Positions 41,763 to 49,303 of a stretch of DNA of 64,000 bases are shown in pieces. Position 1 is the stretch's first letter; every line of letters begins with the position of its first letter. The stretch comes from Mycetocola_B reblochoni (GTDB lineage Bacteria; Actinomycetota; Actinomycetes; Actinomycetales; Microbacteriaceae). Made by a program: the position numbers and the translations under genes. The DNA lies in contig NZ_RCUW01000007.1 in NCBI RefSeq assembly GCF_003667525.1, positions 1 through 64,000 of the forward strand, in the 5' to 3' direction. The notes under the pieces are model-generated. The model did no database searches. It saw nothing but the letters and a program-made list of their open reading frames with translations, and was not told the DNA's origin.

Positions 41763-42731
41763 TTAGAACTCGTGTTGGAAGACGGTCTTTCCGACGGTGC
41801 GTCCGCCGCGCAGTTCCATCAGTACAGCCGGTGCCGACTGGATCGGCACGGTGTCTGCCACATGCACCTTAACGGCATGGTTGGCGACGAGGTCGAGCGC
41901 GCGGCGGAAGAAACCGCCGACGACCGCGGGTTTGGTTGCCGCGAAGGCGCCAAGGTTGAAGCCGATCACGCCCTTGCCTCCGAACCAGAGGGCATTGCTG
42001 CTGATCTGCTGGTCGTCGGCCTGAGCGGCATCGCCTACTGCCAGCAGCCGCCCGCCGAGACGGAGCAGGTCGATGCAGGTGGCGCGGGCGGGGCCGCTGA
42101 CCGGGTCGGCGATGACGTCGAACTGGTCGGCGGACTGCTCAGCGAGGTCCTTGCGCAGCCACACCTCGTCATATCCAAGATCGAGGGCTGCCTGGCGCTT
42201 CTCCTCGCTGCCGACGACGCCGACGACTCGTCCGGCTCCGAGGTGCTTGGCGACCTGGCCAAACTGGGATCCGAGCCCTCCGGCGGCCGCCTGGACGAGG
42301 ACGCTCTCACCCTCGGTGAGGCGGGCGACGAGCTCGAGGGCGATGAGCGCGGTCGTGGTGTTCGAGGGCACCGCAGCGGCCTCGGAGATGCTAAGGCCCT
42401 CCGGAAGAGGAGCGACGAGATGAGCGTTCGTGACGGCAACCTGTCCGTAGGCACCGCCGCCGTTGATGGTCAGTGCTGCGACGTCCTGACCGACGGTGAG
42501 TCCTTCCGCGCCCTCACCCAACGCACGGACCTTTCCCGATGCCTCGATGCCCGGCACCCACGGCACCGGAAGGTCGGGAACCAATCCTTCGGAGAACAAG
42601 GCTTCAACGTAGTTCGCGCCCGCGAAACGGACGTCGAGCGAGACCTGGCCCGCCGCGGGAGTGGGCTCAGCTACGTCGCCGTACTCCAGAGTGCCCGGTC
42701 CTTCGTAGCTGGTGATCTGAACTGCCTTCAT
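41763..42731 (-). CDS. NADPH:quinone oxidoreductase-like MDR enzyme
   Basis: 322 residues. Medium-chain reductase with the N-terminal GroES-like fold (VPWVPGIEASGKV, GLTVGQDVAAL), and a Rossmann domain with AAAGGLGSQFGQVAKHLGAG binding NADPH. There are no structural or catalytic zinc ligands, which places it with the zeta-crystallin/quinone-reductase group. It would reduce quinones, enones or a related alpha,beta-unsaturated carbonyl. It is divergent from an aldo/keto reductase over an 84-bp spacer, a typical redox-stress pair. Because it borders the AfsA cluster, reduction of a butenolide double bond is a tempting but unproven alternative. Complete and intact. Confidence 0.85.
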   Translation of the reverse strand: MKAVQITSYEGPGTLEYGDVAEPTPAAGQVSLDVRFAGANYVEALFSEGLVPDLPVPWVPGIEASGKVRALGEGAEGLTVGQDVAALTINGGGAYGQVAVTNAHLVAPLPEGLSISEAAAVPSNTTTALIALELVARLTEGESVLVQAAAGGLGSQFGQVAKHLGAGRVVGVVGSEEKRQAALDLGYDEVWLRKDLAEQSADQFDVIADPVSGPARATCIDLLRLGGRLLAVGDAAQADDQQISSNALWFGGKGVIGFNLGAFAATKPAVVGGFFRRALDLVANHAVKVHVADTVPIQSAPAVLMELRGGRTVGKTVFQHEF

Positions 42732-42815
42732 AGTCAGTCTCCTATATCTGCTTCATCTATGTCTACTGTATTGTATCAGGCATCTGCTATTGGATTACTT
42801 GCTGGAGGAGAACGC
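42732..42815. promoter_or_regulatory. Divergent promoter between two oxidoreductase genes
   Basis: 84 bp, noticeably AT-richer than its surroundings (ATATCTGCTTCATCTATG, TACTGTATTGTATCAG), between the start codons of the quinone and aldo/keto reductases. It must hold both promoters and likely a shared operator. TACAAT on the minus strand is a plausible -10. GGAGGAG precedes the + gene ATG. Confidence 0.55.
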
Positions 42816-43823
42816 ATGAAGAGACGTAAACTCGGCTCGACCGGCCGCGTTGTCACCGCGCTGGGGCTGGGCTGTATGGGGATGAGCTGGGGCTATAACG
42901 AGAGCGGCCGAGACGACCGGGAGTCCGAGGCGGCCATCGTTGCGGCTGTGGACGCAGGCGTCGACTTCTTTGACACGGCGCGGATCTATGGCGACGGCCA
43001 CAACGAGCGACTTGTCGGTCGCGCCCTGGCGGGCCGTCGGAATGTGGTCATTGCGACCAAGGGTGGGATCGTCGTCGACGACCTGGAGGCGCGCACGATG
43101 CATCGAGACGGGTCGCCGGAGGCGCTGCGACGGCAGATTGACGAGAGCCTGCGGAATCTCGGGCGGGACGTTCTAGATCTGTACTACTTGCATCGCGTGG
43201 ACCCGGACGTCCCTCTTGAGGAGAGCTGGGGTGCACTGGCGGAGGCCGTCAAGGCCGGAAAGGTGCGCTGGCTCGGCTTGTCGGAGGTCACCGTCGACCA
43301 GGCTTCTCGTGCTCAAAACATCCACCCGGTGACCGCGATCCAGTCAGAGCTGTCATTGTGGACGCGCGACGCCCTCGGCGAGGGGCTCTCAGCTAGGAGC
43401 GCCCGTTTTGCCGGAGGGGCAGATCAGGCGTCGGGTGACGTTGTGGCATGGGCTCGCGATCGCGGCGCATCGATCGTGCCGTTCGCCCCGTTGGGTCGTG
43501 GGTTCTTGACGAACACCCTCCGCCCCAGCGAATTCGAGGAGGGCGACTTCCGGAAGACGAATCCTAGATTTGCGCCGGAGGCGTTCGAGCGCAACAGCGC
43601 CATCACTGGCACGGTCCAGGAGATTGCTCGCACGCATGGGGCGACGGCCGCCCAGGTGGCCCTCGCGTGGGTGCTCGACCTGGGAGAGCACGTCATCCCG
43701 ATCCCGGGGACGCGCCGGAGCGCTCACCTGGCGGAGAATCTCGCCGCGATGGAGGTCAACCTCGGAACGTCCGAGCGGACGCGCTTGGATGACGTCCCTG
43801 CCGCGGTGGGCTCGCGATACTAG
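42816..43823 (+). CDS. Aldo/keto reductase with an unusual internal insertion
   Basis: 335 residues from ATG 42816 with GGAGGAG upstream; the open frame to the left is spurious. AKR TIM-barrel motifs are present: LGLGCMGMSW, catalytic Asp/Tyr in GVDFFDTARIYGDG, Lys in VVIATKGG, His in YYLHRVD, and NADP-binding PFAPLGRGFLT and IPIPGTRR. Between SLWTRDALGE and VVAWARDRG, where relatives continue directly, there are about 19 extra Ser/Ala/Gly-rich residues (LSARSARFAGGADQASGD), in frame. This may be a small insertion or a corrupted stretch and could affect folding. The 3' end overlaps the transferase gene stop by 4 bp tail to tail. Confidence 0.85.
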   Translation: MKRRKLGSTGRVVTALGLGCMGMSWGYNESGRDDRESEAAIVAAVDAGVDFFDTARIYGDGHNERLVGRALAGRRNVVIATKGGIVVDDLEARTMHRDGSPEALRRQIDESLRNLGRDVLDLYYLHRVDPDVPLEESWGALAEAVKAGKVRWLGLSEVTVDQASRAQNIHPVTAIQSELSLWTRDALGEGLSARSARFAGGADQASGDVVAWARDRGASIVPFAPLGRGFLTNTLRPSEFEEGDFRKTNPRFAPEAFERNSAITGTVQEIARTHGATAAQVALAWVLDLGEHVIPIPGTRRSAHLAENLAAMEVNLGTSERTRLDDVPAAVGSRY

Positions 43824-44395
43824 GGAATTGAAGGTTGCGAGATCCCGTCGACTGTGGCGATTGCCAGCACGGGCGGGGTCTCGTTGTTCCACGCGACGGC
43901 CAGTAGTGAGTCGGTCATGAGCTCGCGATGAACGACTGCGTACTCTTCGCCGCCGGTTACGCGCCATCGCGCGGAGCCCGGAATATGCGTGAGATGACCG
44001 ATGGGCAGACCGATGCCACGGCCGTCGGCCTTGGCGATCGCTTCGTATGCGGTCCACGCAGTGAGCGCGTCGCGCTCGGCGAGCGGCGCGAGAAGTTCGA
44101 TGACGGCCGGCGAGACGCTCCGGGAGCAGGGTTCAACGTCGATGCCCACCGGATGTTCAGCGGAGAAAGCCACGGCGACGGTGAGGTCGTCATGGGAGAC
44201 GGAGACCCGGGGCCGCCCACTGGTGCTGTACGGGCGTCCACGACCATCGCGCCGCATGTCCGCCCGGCGAGGCTCGTTCCAAGCGCGGATGCCTGTGCGG
44301 AGCACCCAAGCTGCGGCCAGAGATCTGTGTCGGAACGCGGGGCGTTTCCGCGCAGCATGCCGCAGGTCGTCCTCATGCACGTCGATCCCGGTCAC
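43820..44395 (-). CDS. Sfp-type 4'-phosphopantetheinyl transferase
   Basis: 191 residues from a GTG at 44395. Motifs PRVSVSHDD, AVAFS, VGIDVEP (metal-binding Asp/Glu) and AYEAIAKADGRG (the WxxKEA-like helix) define an Sfp-type transferase that attaches phosphopantetheine to carrier proteins. In frame, coding-like sequence continues upstream (RLVRRARVDVAAFILSDEQ) to near 44510 without a normal start codon, so the N-terminus may be longer with a rare start, or damaged. It follows the MarR gene and closes the AfsA/KAS/ACP cluster; the ACP at 48026 is its likely substrate. A second, unrelated transferase lies at 60652. Confidence 0.8.
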   Translation of the reverse strand: MTGIDVHEDDLRHAARKRPAFRHRSLAAAWVLRTGIRAWNEPRRADMRRDGRGRPYSTSGRPRVSVSHDDLTVAVAFSAEHPVGIDVEPCSRSVSPAVIELLAPLAERDALTAWTAYEAIAKADGRGIGLPIGHLTHIPGSARWRVTGGEEYAVVHRELMTDSLLAVAWNNETPPVLAIATVDGISQPSIP

Positions 44396-44511
44396 GAGCT
44401 GCAGGGACTGCTCATCGGAGAGAATGAAGGCGGCAACATCGACGCGCGCCCGACGAACCAGCCGGATGGCGTGGGTCAGGCGCGCGTCGACGTCACGCGC
44501 GAGGCGTGCAT

Positions 44512-45018
44512 CTATGCCTCCTCGCCTCGCAGCACGACGGCGACTCGGCGGAGCAGGCCGCGTAGCTGGTCGCCTTCATCGGCGGTGAATTCGTCACGGA
44601 GGCGTTGCTCAACATTGCGGGCGCCTTCATCGGCACGGAGCACTAGGGCCTCGCCCGCAGCGGTAAGCGTGACGACATTGACACGACTGTGAACATCCGA
44701 GGGCACTCGGTCAATGAGGCGCTTGCCTTCGAGCTTGGAGAGGACGTTGGCCATCGTCTGCGGCGTAACCAGTGCCGTGCGCGCGAGTTGCGCAGCCGAC
44801 TGTCCAGGCACGTAATACAAGGCCATCATAGTTGCGTACTGAGCGACACTGAGATCATAGTCGCGAAGGGCCACGGACTTCTCCGCGATGATCGCTTGCT
44901 CGGCCAGCTTCACATACGTGCCAAGCCGTGCGTCAAGGTCTTGCGCGAACGCCTTCTCGCCGCGTCGGGGGGGTGAGAGCTTCGGATCACTCCATTGAGA
45001 TGTCTGAGTCGCAGGCAT
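44512..45018 (-). CDS. MarR-family transcriptional regulator
   Basis: 168 residues from ATG 45018 (MPATQTSQWSD); the frame back to 45093 is rejected. The winged-helix segment (LSVAQYATMMALYYVPGQSA, LARTALVTPQTMANVLSKLEGK, DRVPSDVHSRVNVVTLTAAG) is a standard MarR fold with dimerisation helices at both ends. Just upstream is TCTGTC-GCAA-GACAGA, a likely autoregulatory operator. The gene sits between the dehydrogenase and the phosphopantetheinyl transferase, so it is a good candidate to control the cluster in response to its product or a small phenolic ligand. Confidence 0.88.
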   Translation of the reverse strand: MPATQTSQWSDPKLSPPRRGEKAFAQDLDARLGTYVKLAEQAIIAEKSVALRDYDLSVAQYATMMALYYVPGQSAAQLARTALVTPQTMANVLSKLEGKRLIDRVPSDVHSRVNVVTLTAAGEALVLRADEGARNVEQRLRDEFTADEGDQLRGLLRRVAVVLRGEEA

Positions 45019-45035
45019 CTTCCTAGCATACAGTC

Positions 45036-45051
45036 TCTGTCGCAAGACAGA
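45036..45051. promoter_or_regulatory. Palindromic operator upstream of the MarR gene
   Basis: TCTGTC-GCAA-GACAGA, perfect 6-bp arms with a 4-bp spacer, 18 bp from the MarR start codon and within the 64-bp spacer after the dehydrogenase gene. MarR dimers bind palindromes of this size, so autoregulation is likely. Confidence 0.55.
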
Positions 45052-45082
45052 AGTGTGACACGTCGTGACGAGGTGCACATCC

Positions 45083-46096
45083 TCAAGCCCCATCGTTCAA
45101 CGCCGCCGGAAACATGTGACCGGACTTGTTGCCGAGCACGCCACGATCGACCAACGCTTGTAGTGCACGCGCTGGCCGCAAGTCTGGCCGTTCAAGCCTT
45201 TGGTGGAGGGACGTTTGAATGGCGAGGACGACGTCGCTGCCGATGATGCCTGCCAGGCGCGCCGGGCCGACCGGAAGTCGGTAGCGTCGTCGGATGTCGA
45301 GATCGATCTCTCGGAGCGGTGCTCCCCGATCCACAAAATCGAAAACTGCATTGAGGTAGGGAATGAGCACGCGGTTGACGATGAAACCGGGCGTGTCGGG
45401 AACCTCTACGAGGTGCTTGTTGAGCTGAGTGGCAAGCTGGCGCGCCCGTCTCTGGTGACTTTGCGGCGCGGGCCCCGCCACGAGCTCGACGAGCCGATTC
45501 CGATCTGCCGGATTAAAGAAGTGCATCCCTACGAGTCGGCGGGGGTCCGCCAAAGCAGAGGCAATGTCGTCGATGGCGAGGCTGGACGTCGTTGTCGCCA
45601 AGACGATGGCTTCTGGCACCGCTCGCTCGACCTCGGAGAGGACCCGCTGCTTGCCGGCGAGATCTTCGCTGATCGCCTCGACGATGATGTCTGCACTTGC
45701 GAGCGTTTCGAGATGGGGACTCGAAGCGACATGCGCGGTGGCGCCGGAGACGTCTCGAAGCACGGCGTCGCTCGCCGCCGTTGCGCGCTTCGGATCGCGG
45801 GCCGCGATGCACACGTCAATTCCGGCGTGTATGGCTGCACGCGCAATGCCCTGGCTCATGGTGCCGGCTCCGATCAGGCCGAGTGTTCGGATCGGGGGCA
45901 CGTCAGTTTCGTGCTGCTCGGGGCGAGAGGCTGTCTCCGGCTCGGCCGCTCCGAAGATGGAATGCGGGATCCCGCAGCCGAGATACATGGCATCGGCGAT
46001 CACGGGCATGGGCACGCCGGTCTCGTCGTGGAGCTCATTGGCTGCGTTGAGTAGGGTCTCGATGAGCTGATCACCGTATGTGTTCGTGTTGCTCAC
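45083..46096 (-). CDS. 3-hydroxyacyl-CoA dehydrogenase-like protein with extra N-terminal segment
   Basis: 337 residues. The NAD-binding Rossmann domain begins at about 70 (LGLIGAGTMSQGIARAA), with EAISEDLAGKQ, TTTSSLAIDDIA, GMHFFNPADRNRLVELV (catalytic His/Glu) and the C-terminal helical domain (PGFIVNRVLIPYLNAVFDFVD). Residues 8-50 (LIETLLNAANELHDETG, ADAMYLGCGIPHSIFG) resemble part of that same C-terminal domain, as if a second half-domain were fused in front. It would interconvert 3-hydroxy- and 3-ketoacyl thioesters, here probably on the cluster ACP or a CoA intermediate. It overlaps the HAD gene by 4 bp. Confidence 0.85.
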   Translation of the reverse strand: MSNTNTYGDQLIETLLNAANELHDETGVPMPVIADAMYLGCGIPHSIFGAAEPETASRPEQHETDVPPIRTLGLIGAGTMSQGIARAAIHAGIDVCIAARDPKRATAASDAVLRDVSGATAHVASSPHLETLASADIIVEAISEDLAGKQRVLSEVERAVPEAIVLATTTSSLAIDDIASALADPRRLVGMHFFNPADRNRLVELVAGPAPQSHQRRARQLATQLNKHLVEVPDTPGFIVNRVLIPYLNAVFDFVDRGAPLREIDLDIRRRYRLPVGPARLAGIIGSDVVLAIQTSLHQRLERPDLRPARALQALVDRGVLGNKSGHMFPAALNDGA

Positions 46097-46797
46097 TTGT
46101 GTCCGTCCGTCTCGGTTCGCTCATCTGCGGCGATGGTGGGCCACCGCTTCTCGTGAGCGATTCGGATCAGTTGCGGGTCGGAGCCCACCACCACGGCGTG
46201 GCCGACGGCGGTAAGCATGGGAAGGTCGGAAATGTGATCGCCGTATCCCCAGGTATGGTCCGGTCGGAGCCCATAGCGGGCCGCCGCCTCTTTGACGGCA
46301 AGTCGTTTGCCCTCTCCAATGCGTGAGCGCACGATCTCCCCGGTGAGGACACCGCCTTCTTCCACAAGCTCGGTGCAGAAGACCTCGCTGGCATCCAGGA
46401 AGGACGCGAGTGGATCAAGGCACGGGTGGAAGGAACCAGACACGAGAAACACCAACCGGCCGGCGCGGCGGTGCTCGCGCACCGCGTCGAGGGCGGCTGG
46501 AATGAGAAAGCCGGGGCGATGGATGTGCTGTTCGAACCAGGCCCGTCCGGCTCTGGTCAGGTCAGAGAGCTTCTGACCTGACCAGAGCCGGTAGTACGCC
46601 CGGTTCCCCTCCTCACGCGGCAGCCCAGCGACGGTGCGCTGGAACCGTTGCCAGGGCGTGGGCAGGCCGCGGGTCTGATCCTCGAAGTAGTAGTCGAGGA
46701 AGGACTGCATGGACTTCATGTCGATGAGGGTCTCGTCGACATCGAAAAAAGCGGCGCTCCCAGTCTCGGTAGGCTCCGTAGCGACGAGTTGGATCAT
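46093..46797 (-). CDS. HAD-IB family phosphatase (SerB-like)
   Basis: 234 residues. Motif I is FFDVDETLID (nucleophile D19, acid D21), motif II LVSGSF, motif III Lys in GEGKRLAVKE and motif IV GYGDHISDLPML. The helical cap follows motif I. HAD-IB members remove phosphate from small metabolites. In a pathway started by an AfsA-like enzyme, which joins a ketoacyl chain to dihydroxyacetone phosphate, a phosphatase is needed to release the butenolide or lactone alcohol, so this is the natural candidate. It is not FkbH-like (no glyceryl-transfer domains). Overlaps both neighbours by 4 bp. Confidence 0.85.
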   Translation of the reverse strand: MIQLVATEPTETGSAAFFDVDETLIDMKSMQSFLDYYFEDQTRGLPTPWQRFQRTVAGLPREEGNRAYYRLWSGQKLSDLTRAGRAWFEQHIHRPGFLIPAALDAVREHRRAGRLVFLVSGSFHPCLDPLASFLDASEVFCTELVEEGGVLTGEIVRSRIGEGKRLAVKEAAARYGLRPDHTWGYGDHISDLPMLTAVGHAVVVGSDPQLIRIAHEKRWPTIAADERTETDGHK

Positions 46798-48026
46798 GGC
46801 GTGAAAACCACCGCTGCGTTATGACCGCCGAATCCTGCCGAAACCGATAGCACCGCACCGGAGTCCAAGGGGCGCGCTGAACCGGTGACGACGTCGATTG
46901 GGATCGCCGGGTCTACGTCGCTGGTGTTCGCGGTGGGCGGGATCTGCCTGTGATAGATGGTCAAGGCCGCGATGGCTCCCTCGATCGCTCCGGCGGCGGC
47001 CAGTGGATGACCGGTGACGCCCTTGACCGACGTAACCGGAACCGTGTCACCGAAGAGTCTGTGCAGTGCGCCGCCTTCGGAGGCGTCGTTGAGTGGGGTC
47101 GACGTGCCGTGCGCATTGACGTGGCCGATGTCGACGAGCGCGAGCCCGGCGTCGCCTTCCACCGCCTCCCGGATTGCCGCTTCCAATCCTTGCCCGTTAG
47201 GTCGGGGTGCGGTGACATGATGCGCGTCCGTGCTGGCCCCATACCCGGCCACATGGGCGTAGACCCGCGCGTCGCGCGCACGGGCATCTCCGGCGCGTTC
47301 GAGGATGAGCGCGGCGGCTCCTTCGGCAGGAACGAAGCCGCCGCGCTGGCTATCGAACGGACGTGAGGCCTCGGACGCCTCGATGGATGGATCGACGAGC
47401 GCTCCCATATTGGCCAGGCCCGCCAGGATGGTCGGCGAGAGGGCGCTCTCCGACGCGCCGACCACGACGAGGTCGCATCGTCCGTCGCGCAGGAGCTGCC
47501 GACCATGCCCGATGGCCGTCGCACCGGACGCGCATGCGGTCGCCACGACGTGAGCTGGCCCCCGGATGCCGAACTCTATCGAGAGAGAGCCCGCGACCAT
47601 GTTGGGCATCCACATCGGAACAAGCATCGGCGAGACGTGTTCAGTCCCCTCGGTCAGCAGAGCCTCCGTGGCGGTTTCGAAGGTATCGGTACCGCCGAGA
47701 GAGTTGCCGAACACGAGACCGATGCGCGAGCCCTCGATAGCGTCGAGGTCGAGCCCGGAGTCGTTGATCGCCTCGCGCACGGCGATGATCGCCAGCTGCA
47801 CAAACCGAGCCAGCCGCCACGCCTTGGACGCGCCAATGGCCTTGCGGACATCGAAATCCGGAACCCGAGCGACGGGTCGACGCTGTCGATGACGGGCGAT
47901 GCTCTCGTGCCTGGCTGCGGTTCCGACCCCGGCGAGGATGGTTGCCCAGTTCGCGTCTTTCCCGATCCCGGCTGGGCTGATCATCCCGATGCCGGTAACG
48001 GCGACATCAGGCAGGATCGCACCCAT
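46794..48026 (-). CDS. Beta-ketoacyl-ACP synthase II (KAS II)
   Basis: 410 residues. Thiolase-fold condensing enzyme with the complete Cys-His-His triad: C165 in TACASGAT, H306 in NAHGTSTP, H340 in KGVTGH, plus K335 and the glycine-rich SAGFGGHN. It extends acyl-ACP with malonyl-ACP. The start shares one base with the ACP stop (TGATG) and the HAD gene overlaps the 3' end by 4 bp. Placement with a dedicated ACP suggests it elongates the chain for the cluster product, not bulk fatty acid. No chain-length-factor-like partner lacking Cys is present, so this is not a type II aromatic polyketide set. Confidence 0.9.
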   Translation of the reverse strand: MGAILPDVAVTGIGMISPAGIGKDANWATILAGVGTAARHESIARHRQRRPVARVPDFDVRKAIGASKAWRLARFVQLAIIAVREAINDSGLDLDAIEGSRIGLVFGNSLGGTDTFETATEALLTEGTEHVSPMLVPMWMPNMVAGSLSIEFGIRGPAHVVATACASGATAIGHGRQLLRDGRCDLVVVGASESALSPTILAGLANMGALVDPSIEASEASRPFDSQRGGFVPAEGAAALILERAGDARARDARVYAHVAGYGASTDAHHVTAPRPNGQGLEAAIREAVEGDAGLALVDIGHVNAHGTSTPLNDASEGGALHRLFGDTVPVTSVKGVTGHPLAAAGAIEGAIAALTIYHRQIPPTANTSDVDPAIPIDVVTGSARPLDSGAVLSVSAGFGGHNAAVVFTP

Positions 48027-48277
48027 CAGGACTCACCCTTTCGCTCTTCGATGAGAGCGACGGTCTCGTCGAGGGCGTGCTCGGGAAGGATGATCCCCTG
48101 CTCGATCGAGACGTGAAGCCTCTTCTGCAGATCCAGGAGCAGTTCGACGAGGGCGAGCGAGTCGAGTCCGAGCTCGTCGAGGGTGACTGCACCGTTGGTA
48201 GTCTCCTCGGCCGGGACGCCGAACTTGTCGGTGAGGATCGAGATGAAGCCGTCGCGGAGGGTGGTGATGTTGGACAC
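48026..48277 (-). CDS. Acyl carrier protein
   Basis: 83 residues, acidic and helical, with the phosphopantetheine attachment site LGLDSLALVELLLDLQ (Ser in DSL). Four-helix length and pattern are typical. It carries intermediates between the condensing enzymes at 46794, 48305 and 49300 and probably donates the ketoacyl chain to the AfsA-like enzyme. The transferase at 43820 would convert it to the holo form. It lies 27 bp after the KAS III gene and abuts KAS II. The Shine-Dalgarno GAAAGGAAA before ATG 48277 is good. Confidence 0.93.
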   Translation of the reverse strand: MSNITTLRDGFISILTDKFGVPAEETTNGAVTLDELGLDSLALVELLLDLQKRLHVSIEQGIILPEHALDETVALIEERKGES

Positions 48278-48304
48278 GGTGTGTTTCCTTTCGTTGGGTC
48301 TTGC

Positions 48305-49303
48305 TCAAGAGGCCGAGGAAGGCAATGTGGGGGCGTTGATCGCTGCCGCGCCCCAGGTCGCGCCGCCTCCGAACGAGGCCATGGCGATGCGTTCGCCGGG
48401 CCGGATGTGACCGCGGCGAAGCGCGTCGTCCAGTGCGAGCGGAATCGAGGCACCGGCAGTGTTGCCGACGCGTTCGAGATGGAGGCTGACCTTGATGGCG
48501 TCGATGTCGAGGCGGTCGGCGACGGCATGAAGGATGCGTGCGTTCGCCTGGTGACCGACGAAATGCGCGATGCTGTCGGCGTCCCAGCCGACGGTGTCGA
48601 GCGTCTGACGGGTTATTTCCTCCATGTTGAGCACCGCGTGTAGGAACACGGCCTGGCCCTGCATATGGAAGTAGGGGTCATGCGTCTCGTCGGCGCCGTC
48701 CAGCGTGGTCGGGTTGCCGTTAGCGGTGATGAGATCGGCGAGCGCACCGTCGCTACGAAGCCTGATGGCATGCACGGCTCCGGGTGCTTCCGGATCGCCG
48801 GCTTCAACAACCACAGCGCCCGCTCCGTCACCGAATATCGCCACGGTGGCGCGATCTGTGGGGTCGAGCAGGCGCGTGAACGTCTCGGAGGCGATGACAA
48901 GGCTCCGCTGCGAAGTGCCGGCCAGGATAGCGTCGCGCGCGGTACGGAGGGCGAAGAGGAATCCGCTGCAGACCGCGGCGACATCGTAGGCCGGGATGGT
49001 TCCGAGGCCGAGACGGTAGGCCACTTCGGGGGCAACCGCCGGGCAGGCCCGATCTGGGGTGGTGGTCGCGAGGATGAGTTGGTCGATCTCGAGATCGGAG
49101 CCGAGGGCTTCGAGCGCTTGCTGGCCCGCTGCAACGGCGAGGTCGGCGGTGGTCTCGGTCGTGGCGACGTGACGCTGACCGATCCCGGTCCGCTTCCGAA
49201 TCCATTCGTCAGATGTGTCCAGACGCTGAGCGAGCATGTCGTTGGTCTCAACGTGCGCGGGTACAGCTGAGCCTGTGGCGGCGATGACGGCGGCGAGGGT
49301 CAT
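48305..49303 (-). CDS. Beta-ketoacyl-ACP synthase III (FabH-like)
   Basis: 332 residues. Catalytic triad C112 (AAVCSGFLF), H251 (VGHQANARI) and N281 (GNTAGAS) is intact, and TSDEWIRKRTGI plus FGGGATWGAA match FabH. It condenses a short acyl-CoA starter with malonyl-ACP, so it would prime the chain of the cluster product; branched starters are common in this phylum. It overlaps the upstream KAS III-like gene by 4 bp. The location beside AfsA- and ACP-type genes, and the absence of fabD, argue it is pathway-dedicated and not the primary fabH. Confidence 0.9.
   Translation of the reverse strand: MTLAAVIAATGSAVPAHVETNDMLAQRLDTSDEWIRKRTGIGQRHVATTETTADLAVAAGQQALEALGSDLEIDQLILATTTPDRACPAVAPEVAYRLGLGTIPAYDVAAVCSGFLFALRTARDAILAGTSQRSLVIASETFTRLLDPTDRATVAIFGDGAGAVVVEAGDPEAPGAVHAIRLRSDGALADLITANGNPTTLDGADETHDPYFHMQGQAVFLHAVLNMEEITRQTLDTVGWDADSIAHFVGHQANARILHAVADRLDIDAIKVSLHLERVGNTAGASIPLALDDALRRGHIRPGERIAMASFGGGATWGAAAINAPTLPSSAS

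Noticed and set aside
41772..42815. N-terminal extension of the aldo/keto reductase
   Set aside because: The frame is antisense to the quinone oxidoreductase; the real ATG at 42816 has GGAGGAG and starts the AKR fold directly.
46794..49303. KAS/ACP genes as the primary fatty acid synthase
   Set aside because: No fabD, fabG or fabZ are present, and the genes are tied by overlaps to AfsA-like and phosphatase genes.
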